Shown: positions 1 to 10,255 of the stretch, piece after piece
How positions within the stretch are numbered: position 1 is the first letter of the stretch
Layout: each line of letters begins with the position of its first letter
Origin: Cricetibacter osteomyelitidis
GTDB taxonomy: Bacteria > Pseudomonadota > Gammaproteobacteria > Enterobacterales > Pasteurellaceae
Length of the DNA stretch: 64,000 nt
Direction of reading: 5' to 3'
Assembly (NCBI RefSeq): GCF_004340985.1
Contig: NZ_SLYB01000001.1
Coordinates: 186,001 to 250,000, forward strand
Notes under the pieces: model-generated
The model's input: the letters and a program-made list of their open reading frames with translations, nothing else
Database searches by the model: none
Told to the model about the DNA's origin: nothing
Program-made: the position numbers and the translations under genes

Positions 1-2
1 TA

Positions 3-1202
3 GTCATTTATGATGAAAGTTATAACCTATTTCGCACATCAGCCGCAAGATTATCGGGGGCAGCACATTTTTTAAATCTGAGTGTGTTGTTAGGTTATTG
101 GTCTAATCAAACATCAAGTACCTATGCAGGGCGAGTGGCGAATGATCCAACCTTAAATACGATTACCGCACTTTCTGAATATATTGTGCCAAGATCCGAA
201 ACACTGAAATCAACGCTACAACTTGATATCAGAACGATAAATGGTAAACCGCAATTAAGAGCGATTAATGCCAGAACGGGTAAAATGTTCAATAGCGCTT
301 GGCTTGCTGCACGGGCGGGGTTATTAAATTTTGAAACGGCAATAACCGGGGTTTGGGTGTTAATTGAAGTGGGGCTGGCAGTTGAAGCAAAATATAAAGG
401 GGATGATATTGATTTTTGGGGCGCGATTTCTCGCGGAAGTGGTGTGGCAATCGGTTCGCTTGGTAAGCCTGCAATAGGCACATCCGCAACTTATCTTGCA
501 GCTGGCAAAACACCCGTGGCACGCATGGCAGCTCGTTTTTTACTAGCACATGGTTCAAAAATCCCTTATATCGGTTTGGCATTGGCCGTATTAGGGTTTA
601 CGTTATCTTTGTTGAAAAAAGAGGATATGGAACTATGGATTGAGAATGGGTTTTGGGGGAATAGTGATGAATATTGGGGGGAAGCTAAAGAAGGGTATGA
701 GTGGACAAAGAATAGGCAAAAGATTTCAGAATTCCAAAAACAATTTGATAGTAGTTTTCTTACTGGATCAACAAAAAATGCTGCATTATCTTTTTTTGAA
801 TTAGAAATGCAACGCTTCTTCGCTTTTTCTGGTGTTTTTGATATTAGTGCAACAAATAAACACCAAATTGTGGTTAAACACCCGAATATTACAAGCAATA
901 CTAAACCAAGTGAAATTAAAATTGAAATGTTGCAACTTTATATTGAAAAACTGGGGGTTGTTCACCCTGAAACTCAGCATAGAACAGTAAATATCATAGA
1001 AGGTGAGGCCACCATTCAATTTCATGGTAAATGGCGTGCAATACGCTTTTCAGGCGGTATCCTATCTTTTATTTCACCAACGAAAGAAAGTATTGCCATG
1101 GATGATGAAGATATTTTTAGAATAGATATTAAAGTCGCAATACCACGTTATAACGGTACTGATAAATTTATATCATCAGAACTTACGCCATTAATATTTT
1201 AG
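3..1202 (+). CDS. C-terminal part of a large T6SS effector-like membrane protein (truncated by window edge)
   Basis: The reading frame is open from the left edge, so the true start lies outside the window; the first in-window GTG at 84 is not a credible start. The visible ~400 residues have a hydrophobic glycine-rich centre with several membrane segments (roughly residues 105-225 of the visible part), then an acidic soluble tail with LKKEDMELWIENGFWG. This hydrophobic block plus a small beta-rich tail resembles the C-terminal half of BTH_I2691/VasX-type effectors, which insert into membranes of rival cells. That family call is from remembered resemblance and has not been tested. The following DUF6708 gene, 9 bp downstream, would fit a partner or immunity role. 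Confidence 0.5.
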   Translation, partial: VIYDESYNLFRTSAARLSGAAHFLNLSVLLGYWSNQTSSTYAGRVANDPTLNTITALSEYIVPRSETLKSTLQLDIRTINGKPQLRAINARTGKMFNSAWLAARAGLLNFETAITGVWVLIEVGLAVEAKYKGDDIDFWGAISRGSGVAIGSLGKPAIGTSATYLAAGKTPVARMAARFLLAHGSKIPYIGLALAVLGFTLSLLKKEDMELWIENGFWGNSDEYWGEAKEGYEWTKNRQKISEFQKQFDSSFLTGSTKNAALSFFELEMQRFFAFSGVFDISATNKHQIVVKHPNITSNTKPSEIKIEMLQLYIEKLGVVHPETQHRTVNIIEGEATIQFHGKWRAIRFSGGILSFISPTKESIAMDDEDIFRIDIKVAIPRYNGTDKFISSELTPLIF

Positions 1203-1211
1203 GAAGATTAA

Positions 1212-2225
1212 ATGAAATTAGAAAAAATTTATAAAAATTTAGGTTATTCATTTAAAAAGAATAGTGAGGATGAAATTGAAATTAGAACATCCTTTCCTGA
1301 TGCGGTTTTTAGAGGGATATTCCGAGCGTTTGTTATTACAATCATATTATTTATTTGCCTTTATACGAATGGGCGGTATCAAAAACCATTTTTTTCACCG
1401 ATAATTGATTTCTATTATTCCATGAAGAAAGACTTTGAATGGGGATATATGCCAGATAGGCAAGTTAAACCGATGTATGATGATTATTTGATGACCGTTA
1501 CATCGCCAACTTATTCCTTTCCCAATGACCCTATAGAGTCTTATGAAGAGTACAAGGAAGGGTATAATAAAAGAATTTTTAAATATAAATTTATCTTTCT
1601 TTCATATTTCCTATGGATAATTCCATTATTATTTTTATTCTTCTTCCCAAGAAACCAAGGTGTAATTCTTAACCGAAAACATCGCGTTATTGTTGTTCGT
1701 AATATTTTTTTTGGTAATGATGTGTTTGATGTGCCTGAAAATGGTGATCCAATTGCTTATGTTCCCTATGATCGTTTTGCCATGTTTACGGTAAGTAAAA
1801 AATCGCCTTTATTTATTTTTGCCGGTGTGTTTATCGGTGTGTATCCGTCCCCTTCGCCGGAACATAGTATGCATATAATTAAAGCGGCTCGAGCTTATTT
1901 TAAGGAAGAAAATCCGGAATTTTTAAATTATATCGGTAAACGTTACCGCTTCCCTTGGACAAAGCCTTGCATTGCCTTTTGCAACCTCTTTACTTTATTT
2001 GATTTTGCACGTTTTAATAAAACCACCACAGAGCAGGTTATTGATGAATTTAAACAACAATGGGCAAAAACCCCCGAACTTAAAAAAGTATTACAACGTG
2101 AAGAAATTGAAATTTGGCAGGCTGAGCGAAATCAGTTAGCCGCAATGGAAGGGCTAAAAAATAATGTAAATGATGATTGGTATGAAATCGACACTTCAAT
2201 AATTTACCAAAAAGAAGTTGAATAA
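1212..2225 (+). CDS. DUF6708 family membrane protein, possible partner/immunity of the upstream effector
   Basis: This 337-residue protein has two clear membrane segments, about residues 36-55 and 128-147. The stretch between them (about 70 residues) would lie on the far side of the membrane, and the C-terminal ~190 residues in the cytoplasm. The region with GVILNRKHRVIVV and GVYPSPSPEHSMHIIKAAR resembles DUF6708, a family often found next to type VI secretion effectors. The start ATG has an AGGAAG Shine-Dalgarno sequence and lies 9 bp after the upstream stop, so the two genes are probably co-transcribed. No enzyme motif is visible. An immunity role is inferred from position only. Confidence 0.55.
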   Translation: MKLEKIYKNLGYSFKKNSEDEIEIRTSFPDAVFRGIFRAFVITIILFICLYTNGRYQKPFFSPIIDFYYSMKKDFEWGYMPDRQVKPMYDDYLMTVTSPTYSFPNDPIESYEEYKEGYNKRIFKYKFIFLSYFLWIIPLLFLFFFPRNQGVILNRKHRVIVVRNIFFGNDVFDVPENGDPIAYVPYDRFAMFTVSKKSPLFIFAGVFIGVYPSPSPEHSMHIIKAARAYFKEENPEFLNYIGKRYRFPWTKPCIAFCNLFTLFDFARFNKTTTEQVIDEFKQQWAKTPELKKVLQREEIEIWQAERNQLAAMEGLKNNVNDDWYEIDTSIIYQKEVE

Positions 2226-2492
2226 AATTCTTGAAAAACCGACCGCACTTTTGAGGGAACAGTATAACAAACGGTGGGATTTATAGGAAATTTTGCCATT
2301 TTTTACAGACTCAGCGGGACTGATTGTAACCAAATACAGCTTTGCAGAGCCGGCGAATATCTGATTGAAGCAGAAAAGTGCGGTCGGTTTTTGCTTTGTT
2401 TGATGTTGTGAGCTGCATTTTAATCTGTTGGTTCATTTGTCCAACTTTTGGGGGGCAGATCATATTTTATTTAAAATTTTTTTAAAAAACAC
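2226..2492. other. Intergenic stretch before the his promoter
   Basis: No gene is visible here. It holds two uptake-signal cores in opposite orientation (around 2242 and 2384) but they are too far apart to form a compact hairpin terminator. Confidence 0.6.
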
Positions 2493-2521
2493 TTGCAAAG
2501 GCACACAATATTCGGTATTTT
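2493..2521 (+). promoter_or_regulatory. Predicted sigma-70 promoter of the his operon
   Basis: TTGCAA at 2493-2498 and TATTTT at 2516-2521 are separated by 17 bp and lie about 33 bp ahead of the his leader peptide. This is the expected position for a promoter whose transcript passes through the attenuator. Confidence 0.55.
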
Positions 2522-2553
2522 GAAACCACTTCAAAATTAACAGGAAAAACGAT

Positions 2554-2595
2554 ATGAATTTATACCGCACTTCTCACCATCATCACCATCCCTGA
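2554..2595 (+). CDS. hisL: his operon leader peptide with five consecutive histidines
   Basis: A 13-codon frame encodes MNLYRTSHHHHHP and is followed directly by an attenuator and hisG. A run of His codons (CAC CAT CAT CAC CAT) in a short leader is the classic sensor of charged tRNA-His: ribosome stalling at the run selects the antiterminator. A purine-rich site (CAGGAAAAACG) precedes the ATG. Enterobacterial hisL has seven His codons, whereas this one has five. Confidence 0.92.
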   Translation: MNLYRTSHHHHHP

Positions 2596-2619
2596 TTGTC
2601 TTTCGGGCATTTGGTGTGT

Positions 2620-2704
2620 TCGGAAGATAAGACTTCCGAGCGAGTGAGTGCGATAGATAGCCAAAATAACAAACCTCTCGGAAGCAATTTCGAGAGGTTT
2701 TTTT
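2620..2704 (+). promoter_or_regulatory. his transcription attenuator (mutually exclusive hairpins)
   Basis: Three complementary segments are visible. TCGGAAG (2620-2626) pairs with CTTCCGA (2633-2639) to give a protector hairpin. CTTCCGAG (2633-2640) can instead pair perfectly with CTCGGAAG (2677-2684) as antiterminator. AAACCTCTCG (2671-2680) pairs with CGAGAGGTTT (2691-2700), followed by a T run, as the terminator. Because the antiterminator uses the left arm of the terminator, the two folds exclude each other, as in classical his attenuation. Confidence 0.9.
2671..2704 (+). terminator. his attenuator terminator hairpin
   Basis: A perfect 10-bp stem with a 10-base loop is followed by an uninterrupted T tract ending at 2704, 38 bp before hisG. 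Confidence 0.9.
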
Positions 2705-2742
2705 ATACAACAAATTTATAATTAAAAATAAGGAAGAACACA

Positions 2743-3636
2743 ATGACAAATCGTTTAAGAATTGCTCTGCAAAAGAAAGGCCGTTTAAGTAAAGATTGTA
2801 GCGAATTGCTTAGCCAATGCGGAGTAAAAATCAACTGGAACGAACAACGTTTAATTGCTTATTCGGAAAATATGCCGATTGAAATTCTGCGTGTACGCGA
2901 TGACGATATTCCGGGCTTGGTTTTTGAAGGCGTGGTAGATCTCGGCGTTATTGGTGAAAACGTATTGGAAGAGGAAGAACTTGGTCGTCTCGCTAGAGGT
3001 GAGCAGGTCGAATATAAAAAATTACGTACACTGGATTTCGGCGGTTGCCGTTTATCGTTAGCGATTGATCGTGATCGTACTTATAGCGGTGTGCAAGACT
3101 TTGTGAATTCACGTATTGCAACCAGTTATCCGAATCTACTCAAACGCTATATGAATGAAAAAGGCGTATCGTTCAAAAGCACCTTACTCAACGGTTCTGT
3201 AGAAGTTGCTCCTTCTGCCGGTTTAGCCGATGCGATTTGTGATTTAGTTTCATCGGGCGCAACGCTGGAAGCTAACGGTTTAAAAGAAGTGGAAGTCATT
3301 TATCGCTCCAAAGCCTGTTTGATTCAACGCCAAGAAGCACTTTGTGCCGAAAAACAAGCTCTTGTCGATAAACTGCTGACCCGCATTCAAGGCGTGCAAC
3401 AAGCCGCTGAATCTAAATACATTATGCTTCATGCTCCGAAAGATCGTCTCGTCGACATCACGTCATTGTTGCCCGGTGTGGAAAATCCGACCATTCTCCC
3501 GTTGGCGAGCGACAGCAGCCGTGTAGCGATGCACGTCGTCAGCCAAGAAAATCTGTTTTGGGAAACGATGGAACAGCTGAAAGAGGCAGGCGCAAGTTCC
3601 ATTCTCGTGTTACCGATTGAGAAGATGATGGAGTAA
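2743..3636 (+). CDS. hisG: ATP phosphoribosyltransferase HisG, long form
   Basis: HisG catalyses the first committed step of histidine synthesis, joining ATP and PRPP to phosphoribosyl-ATP, and is the target of histidine feedback inhibition. At 297 residues it is the long, self-sufficient hexameric form. The PRPP-binding stretch with [16 protein letters not shown] lies at about residues 150-165, and a C-terminal ACT-like regulatory domain occupies about 225-297. The start ATG follows AAGGAAG. It is the first gene after the attenuator. An uptake-signal pair follows the stop codon, before the next gene. Confidence 0.97.
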   Translation: MTNRLRIALQKKGRLSKDCSELLSQCGVKINWNEQRLIAYSENMPIEILRVRDDDIPGLVFEGVVDLGVIGENVLEEEELGRLARGEQVEYKKLRTLDFGGCRLSLAIDRDRTYSGVQDFVNSRIATSYPNLLKRYMNEKGVSFKSTLLNGSVEVAPSAGLADAICDLVSSGATLEANGLKEVEVIYRSKACLIQRQEALCAEKQALVDKLLTRIQGVQQAAESKYIMLHAPKDRLVDITSLLPGVENPTILPLASDSSRVAMHVVSQENLFWETMEQLKEAGASSILVLPIEKMME

Positions 3637-3771
3637 ATCATTGGCAGGAGCATTCTGCCCATATTAAAAGTGCGGTCGTTTTTCCGTTCATTTTGTAAAA
3701 AATTAATGAAATCTGACCGCTTGTCAACAAGACTATCAACAGCCACAGACTAGGTGGCAGAGGAGAAGACG

Positions 3772-4017
3772 ATGTCATTTAGCGAAACGCAAAGAAAGTC
3801 ACTGCTTGCCCAAAAAGGTATCGGCGAAACCGTGATCAAACGCTTGCAAGAGATGGGATTTGATAGTGTCGAAAAACTCGCCGAAGCCAATGCTGATTTC
3901 ATTTTACAACTCGGTGCGGACATTACGGGCTCCACTTGTTGGCGAAACAGTCCGCAGGCACGTAAAGCGATTGAAACCGCGATTACGTGGGCAAAAACAC
4001 AATCGGAAAATAAGTAG
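3772..4017 (+). CDS. Small helix-hairpin-helix protein
   Basis: This 81-residue protein starts at the ATG preceded by GAGGAGAAG; an upstream in-frame GTG at 3754 is less likely. Residues 15-45 contain KGIGETVIKRLQEMGFDSVEKLAEA, a helix-hairpin-helix repeat of the kind used for non-specific DNA binding or as a protein-interaction module. No catalytic domain is present. It sits between hisG and the next small gene inside the his locus and has no obvious role in histidine synthesis. Confidence 0.7.
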   Translation: MSFSETQRKSLLAQKGIGETVIKRLQEMGFDSVEKLAEANADFILQLGADITGSTCWRNSPQARKAIETAITWAKTQSENK

Positions 4018-4030
4018 TTCGGAGCAGCTG

Positions 4031-4531
4031 ATGATGAAAATAGTCGCTTATTTCCTATCGATTTTAGGGATTATCGGGCTTGCGATTTATCTTATCGGGC
4101 TGGCATTGCCTGAAACCCTTATGGTGAGTCGGAAAACCGTTTATCAGGCAAATATCGAAACCGTCTATAACACGATAACCAATAATCAGGATTGGGCATA
4201 TCGAACTTCGCTGGATAATTTGGAAATTTTATCCCAAAACGGCGGTGATGAAGTTTGGCGCGAAACCACAAACAATGTCCAAATTCTTTTTAAAACCAAA
4301 GAAAAACGCCCCTTTGAGTTTTATGCTTTTGAAATGTCGCACCGCTATTTTCAAGGGGAATGGTCGGCAACATTAACGCAGCTCGGCACAGAGCAAACCG
4401 TCTTTGAAGCAACCGAATCCATCAGATTTAACAATCCTTTTATGCGTGCGGTGGGCTATTTTTTTATGGATTTGGATAAAATGATGCAGATCTACGAAAA
4501 CGAATTAAGAACGAAATTAGAAAAGGAATAA
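4031..4531 (+). CDS. Membrane-anchored SRPBCC-like protein of unknown function
   Basis: There are two adjacent in-frame ATGs (4031 and 4034) behind GGAG at 4021; the first is chosen. The 166-residue product has one N-terminal membrane segment (about residues 5-27). A soluble domain follows whose layout (VYNTITNNQDWAYRTSLDNLEIL, then a series of beta strands and a long terminal helix) suggests the START/polyketide-cyclase fold. It ends one base before the hisD start, so its stop and hisD are tightly coupled. The fold assignment is by pattern only. Confidence 0.6.
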   Translation: MMKIVAYFLSILGIIGLAIYLIGLALPETLMVSRKTVYQANIETVYNTITNNQDWAYRTSLDNLEILSQNGGDEVWRETTNNVQILFKTKEKRPFEFYAFEMSHRYFQGEWSATLTQLGTEQTVFEATESIRFNNPFMRAVGYFFMDLDKMMQIYENELRTKLEKE

Positions 4532-5821
4532 ATGATGCAAACCCTAAATTGGAACACCTTGACTTCTGCCGAAAAACAAGCGGCATTGGCACGCCCTACG
4601 ATTTCCGCGTCAAACGAGCTGAAAAGTGCGGTGGAAAATATCTTAGATTTGGTGAAAGGTGAGGGCGACAACGCGCTTTTTGCCCTCACCGCCCAATTCG
4701 ATAAAACGGAATTGACCGGTCTTGCCGTCTCTCGTGAGCAGATAGTGGCGGCGTGCGAACGGGTTGCGCCCGAACTCAAAACCGCCATTCAAAATGCCAA
4801 AGCCAACATCACCGCCTTTCACGAGGCACAAAAGCCCCAAACGGTCGATATTGAAACCCAAGCTGGCGTGCGTTGCCAAGTGCTGAACCGTGCGATTAAC
4901 GCGGTGGGTTTGTATATTCCCGGTGGTTCTGCGCCGTTATTTTCCACGGTGTTGATGCTCGCTGTGCCTGCCAAGATTGCAGGTTGCCGCAAAATTGTGC
5001 TTTGCACGCCACCGCCGATTGCCGATGAAATTCTCTACACCGCCCAACTTTGTGGCGTGGAAACCATTTACAGCATTGGGGGCGCACAGGCGATTGCAGC
5101 AATGGCGTTTGGCACGGAGACGGTCGCCAAAGTCGATAAAATTTTCGGGCCGGGCAATGCTTATGTGACCGAAGCTAAACGCCAAGTCAGTCAACGGTTT
5201 GACGGCGCAGCCATTGATATGCCTGCCGGGCCTTCGGAAGTGTTAGTGATTGCCGATGAATTTGCCGATCCCGATTTTGTGGCAAGCGATCTGCTTTCTC
5301 AAGCAGAACATGGTGCGGATAGTCAAGTGATTTTAGTTACCCCGAGCGAAACCTTAGCGAAACAGACCGCACTTTCTATTGAGCAACAACTGGCTACATT
5401 GCCACGTGCCGAAACTGCCCGTAAGGCTCTTAGCCACAGCCGCACTATTATTGCTGACGATTTGCAACAATGTGTTGAAATCAGTAACGGATATGCGCCT
5501 GAACACCTTATTGTGCAAGTGGAAAATGCTCGCAATTTGCTCCCGTTTTTAGATAACGCCGGCTCGATTTTTCTTGGTGCGTACTCCCCCGAAAGTATGG
5601 GCGACTACGCCAGCGGCACTAACCACGTGCTACCAACTTACGGTTACACCCGTACCACTTCTAGTTTAGGCTTGGCAGATTTCAGCAAACGAATGACCGT
5701 GCAAGAACTTACCCTACAAGGCTTCCGCAATCTCGCCGACACCGTAATGCAAATGGCGGCGGCGGAGCAATTAGAGGCTCATAAACAAGCGGTGGCGGTT
5801 AGATTAGCTAAAAGGGACTAA
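4532..5821 (+). CDS. hisD: Histidinol dehydrogenase
   Basis: HisD performs the last two steps of histidine synthesis, oxidising histidinol to histidine with NAD and zinc. The 429-residue length is typical. Recognisable family signatures are the nucleotide-site region [16 protein letters not shown], the [13 protein letters not shown] block, [11 protein letters not shown] containing the zinc-site Gln and His, and YAPEHLIVQ with the catalytic Glu/His pair. The start ATG immediately follows the stop of the upstream gene, which suggests translational coupling. An uptake signal lies inside the coding sequence near 4622. Confidence 0.97.
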   Translation: MMQTLNWNTLTSAEKQAALARPTISASNELKSAVENILDLVKGEGDNALFALTAQFDKTELTGLAVSREQIVAACERVAPELKTAIQNAKANITAFHEAQKPQTVDIETQAGVRCQVLNRAINAVGLYIPGGSAPLFSTVLMLAVPAKIAGCRKIVLCTPPPIADEILYTAQLCGVETIYSIGGAQAIAAMAFGTETVAKVDKIFGPGNAYVTEAKRQVSQRFDGAAIDMPAGPSEVLVIADEFADPDFVASDLLSQAEHGADSQVILVTPSETLAKQTALSIEQQLATLPRAETARKALSHSRTIIADDLQQCVEISNGYAPEHLIVQVENARNLLPFLDNAGSIFLGAYSPESMGDYASGTNHVLPTYGYTRTTSSLGLADFSKRMTVQELTLQGFRNLADTVMQMAAAEQLEAHKQAVAVRLAKRD

Positions 5822-5822
5822 A

Positions 5823-6287
5823 ATGAATTATCCATATAAGAAAGTCGCTAAATATTTTGGCTTATATGGAACTTTGATTTCTTCACTGCCGTTATTGGTT
5901 GGAATAATTGTTTTTCTTCTTCAAGATCCTTTTTATACGGCAATTATTCCAACTGAAAACGGTTTTACAGATAAACAGTTTCCAAAAGAGTTAAATGGCT
6001 ATTCGTGGTTTCTTTCATTGATTGGTGAACTAGGGTTTATTAGCGTTATGCTATATTGTTTTATATTTAAGGCAAAAAAAGAAAATAGTAAGATTTTATT
6101 ATTTTTACCTTTGATAAGTAATAGTGCAGTTTATTTTATTGCCGCATCAATAGAGCAATATATTTATAATAAACCTATGGAACTAGGTATTTTAAATGTC
6201 TATATGCTTTTGCTGTTTCATTTTGCCATACCCATTGGCATTTATTCGCTAGTAATTCGAGCGTTTATAAAAAGAGCCTTACCGTAA
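5823..6287 (+). CDS. Four-helix hypothetical membrane protein
   Basis: This 154-residue protein begins 1 bp after the hisD stop. Four hydrophobic segments are visible at about residues 14-34, 61-82, 91-109 and 124-147. It is noticeably more AT-rich than the neighbouring his genes, which suggests separate acquisition. I do not recognise a family and see no functional motif. Confidence 0.6.
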   Translation: MNYPYKKVAKYFGLYGTLISSLPLLVGIIVFLLQDPFYTAIIPTENGFTDKQFPKELNGYSWFLSLIGELGFISVMLYCFIFKAKKENSKILLFLPLISNSAVYFIAASIEQYIYNKPMELGILNVYMLLLFHFAIPIGIYSLVIRAFIKRALP

Positions 6288-6320
6288 TTGATAGAGAATA
6301 ATAAAGTTAAGGAAGATACT

Positions 6321-7259
6321 ATGCAAAACCCTATTCAAATTTACCAAACACAAGATGGACAAACCCAAGTCGAAGTGCGGTTTGAAAACGAAACTGTTTG
6401 GCTTTCACAGGCTCAAATGGCTACTTTATTTGGAAAAGATGTTCGTACAATTAATGAACATATAAAAAATGTTTTTGATGAGGGAGAATTGGAACAACAT
6501 TCAACTATCCGGAATTTCCGGATAGTTCGACAAGAAGGTAAAAGGCAGGTTAATCGTGAAATTGAACACTATGATTTAGATATGATTATTTCTGTCGGTT
6601 ATCGTGTTAAATCTCAACAAGGCGTTGCTTTTCGTCGTTGGGCAACCGCTCGTTTGAAAGAATTTTTGATTAAAGGTTATAGCTTGAATCAGAAACGCCT
6701 ACAACAAAACGCGGTAGAGTTGGAACAGGCGCTTGCGTTAATTCAGAAAACGGCTCAATCATCGGAATTAACGTTAGCGAGTGGTCGAGGGTTGGTGGAT
6801 ATTGTCAGCCGTTATGCTCAAACGTTTTTATGGTTGCAACAGTATGACGAAGGGTTGCTGAGCGAGCCGCCAACACAACAGGGCGGCGCATTGCCAACAG
6901 TACAGGAAGCCCGAACAACGTTACGGAATTTCAAGCAGCAATTAATCAAACGCGGTGAGGCTTCCGAGCTCTTTGGGCTTGAACGGCAAGAAGGGTTGGC
7001 AGCGATTCTTGGCAATTTGGAACAAACGGTATTTGGCGAACCTGCTTACCCTAGCATTGAAGCCAAAGCTGCTCATTTGCTTTATTTTATCGTCAAAAAT
7101 CACCCATTTTCAGATGGCAATAAACGCAGTGGGGCATTTTTGTTTGTTGATTTTCTGCATCGCAACGGGCGACTATTTAATGAGGATAACCAACCTGTGA
7201 TAAATGATACCGGCTTGGCGGCTTTGACACTCTTGGTTGCCGAATCCGATCCTAAGTAA
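6321..7259 (+). CDS. RhuM-Fic fusion protein
   Basis: The start is the ATG preceded by AAGGAAG, not an upstream TTG. Residues ~1-115 match the virulence RhuM family (VWLSQAQMATLFGKDVRTINEHI, DMIISVGYRVKSQQGVAFRRWA), a DNA-binding-like domain common in mobile regions. Residues ~190-312 form a Fic/Doc domain with the active-site loop HPFSDGNKRSG, carrying the catalytic His, the Asp, Asn and Lys-Arg expected for AMP or phosphate transfer to target proteins. The fold suggests a toxin or regulatory enzyme in a phage- or plasmid-related role. No separate antitoxin gene is visible beside it. Confidence 0.85.
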   Translation: MQNPIQIYQTQDGQTQVEVRFENETVWLSQAQMATLFGKDVRTINEHIKNVFDEGELEQHSTIRNFRIVRQEGKRQVNREIEHYDLDMIISVGYRVKSQQGVAFRRWATARLKEFLIKGYSLNQKRLQQNAVELEQALALIQKTAQSSELTLASGRGLVDIVSRYAQTFLWLQQYDEGLLSEPPTQQGGALPTVQEARTTLRNFKQQLIKRGEASELFGLERQEGLAAILGNLEQTVFGEPAYPSIEAKAAHLLYFIVKNHPFSDGNKRSGAFLFVDFLHRNGRLFNEDNQPVINDTGLAALTLLVAESDPK

Positions 7260-7345
7260 AAAGAGACGCTTATCCGATTAGTTATGCATATGTTAAAAAA
7301 AGCATAAGTGCGGTTAGAAAAATATTCAAAAGTTAAGGGAACATC

Positions 7346-7504
7346 ATGCGAAAACCCATTTATATTTTAGTGGCGATTTTATTACTGGTGCTGTTAGCGA
7401 GACCTATAATTCAAGAATTTCTCGCCAAAGACATTTGTTTGGATTTAGGGGGCAGTTATAACGCTCAAACTCAAACTTGTGAGGGGGCAAGATCCCCGAA
7501 TTAA
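7346..7504 (+). CDS. 52-residue single-pass membrane protein
   Basis: The ATG at 7346 follows TTAAGGGAA, a good ribosome site. The product is a basic N-terminus, one hydrophobic segment (about residues 5-20) and a short tail with two cysteines (CLDLGGSYNAQTQTC), arranged so that the tail could carry a periplasmic disulfide. It ends 12 bp before hisC. It is probably real because of the ribosome site and composition; its function is unknown. Confidence 0.6.
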   Translation: MRKPIYILVAILLLVLLARPIIQEFLAKDICLDLGGSYNAQTQTCEGARSPN

Positions 7505-7507
7505 TAA

Positions 7508-8888
<1,381 letters not shown>

Positions 8889-9013
8889 AAAAATGTCCTC
8901 GTAAAAGTAAAAGAGTGGGCATTATAGTGAAAACTCATTTTTTGGGTAGTCTTGTATTTTTAAAATTTATGTGAGCAGCTTTAATAAAATTTAACCACAT
9001 AAGGAATAAAAAA

Positions 9014-10105
9014 ATGACACAACAACCAACCTTATTTATCGACCGAGATGGCACGTTAATTGACGAGCCGAAAACCGATTTTCAAATTGACAGTTTAGAA
9101 AAGCTCAAATTTGAGCCGAATGTGATTCCCGCCTTGTTAAAATTAAAAGATCATTATCGTTTTGTGATGGTCAGCAATCAGGACGGACTTGGCACACCCT
9201 CTTTTCCGCAAGCGGATTTTGACAAACCGCACAATGCGATGATGACGTTGTTCAATTCGCAAGGGATCTATTTTGATGACGTCCTTATTTGCCCCCACAA
9301 ACCTGAAGATCATTGCGACTGCCGTAAACCGAAAACGACATTGCTGAAAAAATATATCGACAAAAACCTGTTCGATCCTAACCGCTCTTTTGTGATCGGC
9401 GACCGTGCCACCGATGTGGAATTGGCGAATAATCTCGGTATTCAAGCGTTGCAATATCACCCCGAAAAGCTCAACTGGGATCTGATTGTTGAAAAAATCC
9501 TGCCAAAACCGAACGCACTTTGTGAGCGTGAACCACGCTATGCGGAAGTTGAACGTAAAACCAAAGAAACCGACATTAAGGTGCAAGTTTGGCTGGATGA
9601 AACCGGTGTGAACCAAATCAGCACGGGCGTGGGCTTTTTCGACCATATGCTCGACCAAATCGCCACCCACGGCGGGTTTAGAATGAATGTGTCGTGCAAA
9701 GGCGACCTATGGATTGACGAACATCACACGGTAGAAGACACCGCTCTGGCACTTGGCACCGCATTAAAACAAGCGTTGGGTGACAAACGCGGCATCGCCC
9801 GCTTCGGCTTCGTGCTGCCAATGGACGAATGCAAAGCCGAATGCACGATGGACTTATCGGGACGCCCCTACTTCAAATTCAAAGCCAAATTTAAACGGGA
9901 CAAAGTCGGCGATTTCAGCTGTGAGATGACCGAGCATTTCTTCCAATCCCTCGCCTACACCCTAATGGCAACCCTGCACCTGAAAACCAAAGGCGACAAC
10001 GACCACCACAAAATCGAAAGTTTGTTTAAAGTGTTTGGGCGGACATTGCGGCAGGCGATTAAGATTGAAGGGACAGCGTTGCCGAGTAGTAAGGGGGTGT
10101 TGTAA
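9014..10105 (+). CDS. hisB: Bifunctional histidinol-phosphatase / imidazoleglycerol-phosphate dehydratase
   Basis: The 363-residue fusion has an N-terminal HAD phosphatase (DRDGT at residues 10-14, then a zinc-binding loop [14 protein letters not shown]). The C-terminal dehydratase begins near residue 175, with metal sites [17 protein letters not shown] and [14 protein letters not shown] and the end motif LPSSKGVL. It catalyses steps 6 and 8 of histidine synthesis. Because an antisense gene separates it from hisC, it may need its own promoter within 8889-9013. Its last ~101 codons are duplicated in a chimeric fragment at 11276-11581. Confidence 0.97.
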   Translation: MTQQPTLFIDRDGTLIDEPKTDFQIDSLEKLKFEPNVIPALLKLKDHYRFVMVSNQDGLGTPSFPQADFDKPHNAMMTLFNSQGIYFDDVLICPHKPEDHCDCRKPKTTLLKKYIDKNLFDPNRSFVIGDRATDVELANNLGIQALQYHPEKLNWDLIVEKILPKPNALCEREPRYAEVERKTKETDIKVQVWLDETGVNQISTGVGFFDHMLDQIATHGGFRMNVSCKGDLWIDEHHTVEDTALALGTALKQALGDKRGIARFGFVLPMDECKAECTMDLSGRPYFKFKAKFKRDKVGDFSCEMTEHFFQSLAYTLMATLHLKTKGDNDHHKIESLFKVFGRTLRQAIKIEGTALPSSKGVL

Positions 10106-10255
10106 TTTACGCTTGTATTGCCGCAAAGTGATAACATTATGTGTAACCTGGCACGGTTTAGCGTGCTGGGTAAAAAGTGCGGTGGGATTTTATAAGAATT
10201 TCAGATAAAAATTTAATATTCGTTAAAACGTAATAAAACCGGATAGAAATTATAA

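Noticed and set aside
2575-2589. Run of His codons that could be an affinity-tag artefact
   Set aside because: It lies in a short leader frame directly ahead of a perfect attenuator and hisG, so it is the native his leader.
4643-5194. Several overlapping antisense and out-of-frame open frames in hisD
   Set aside because: These follow from the high third-position bias of hisD, which explains the whole interval.
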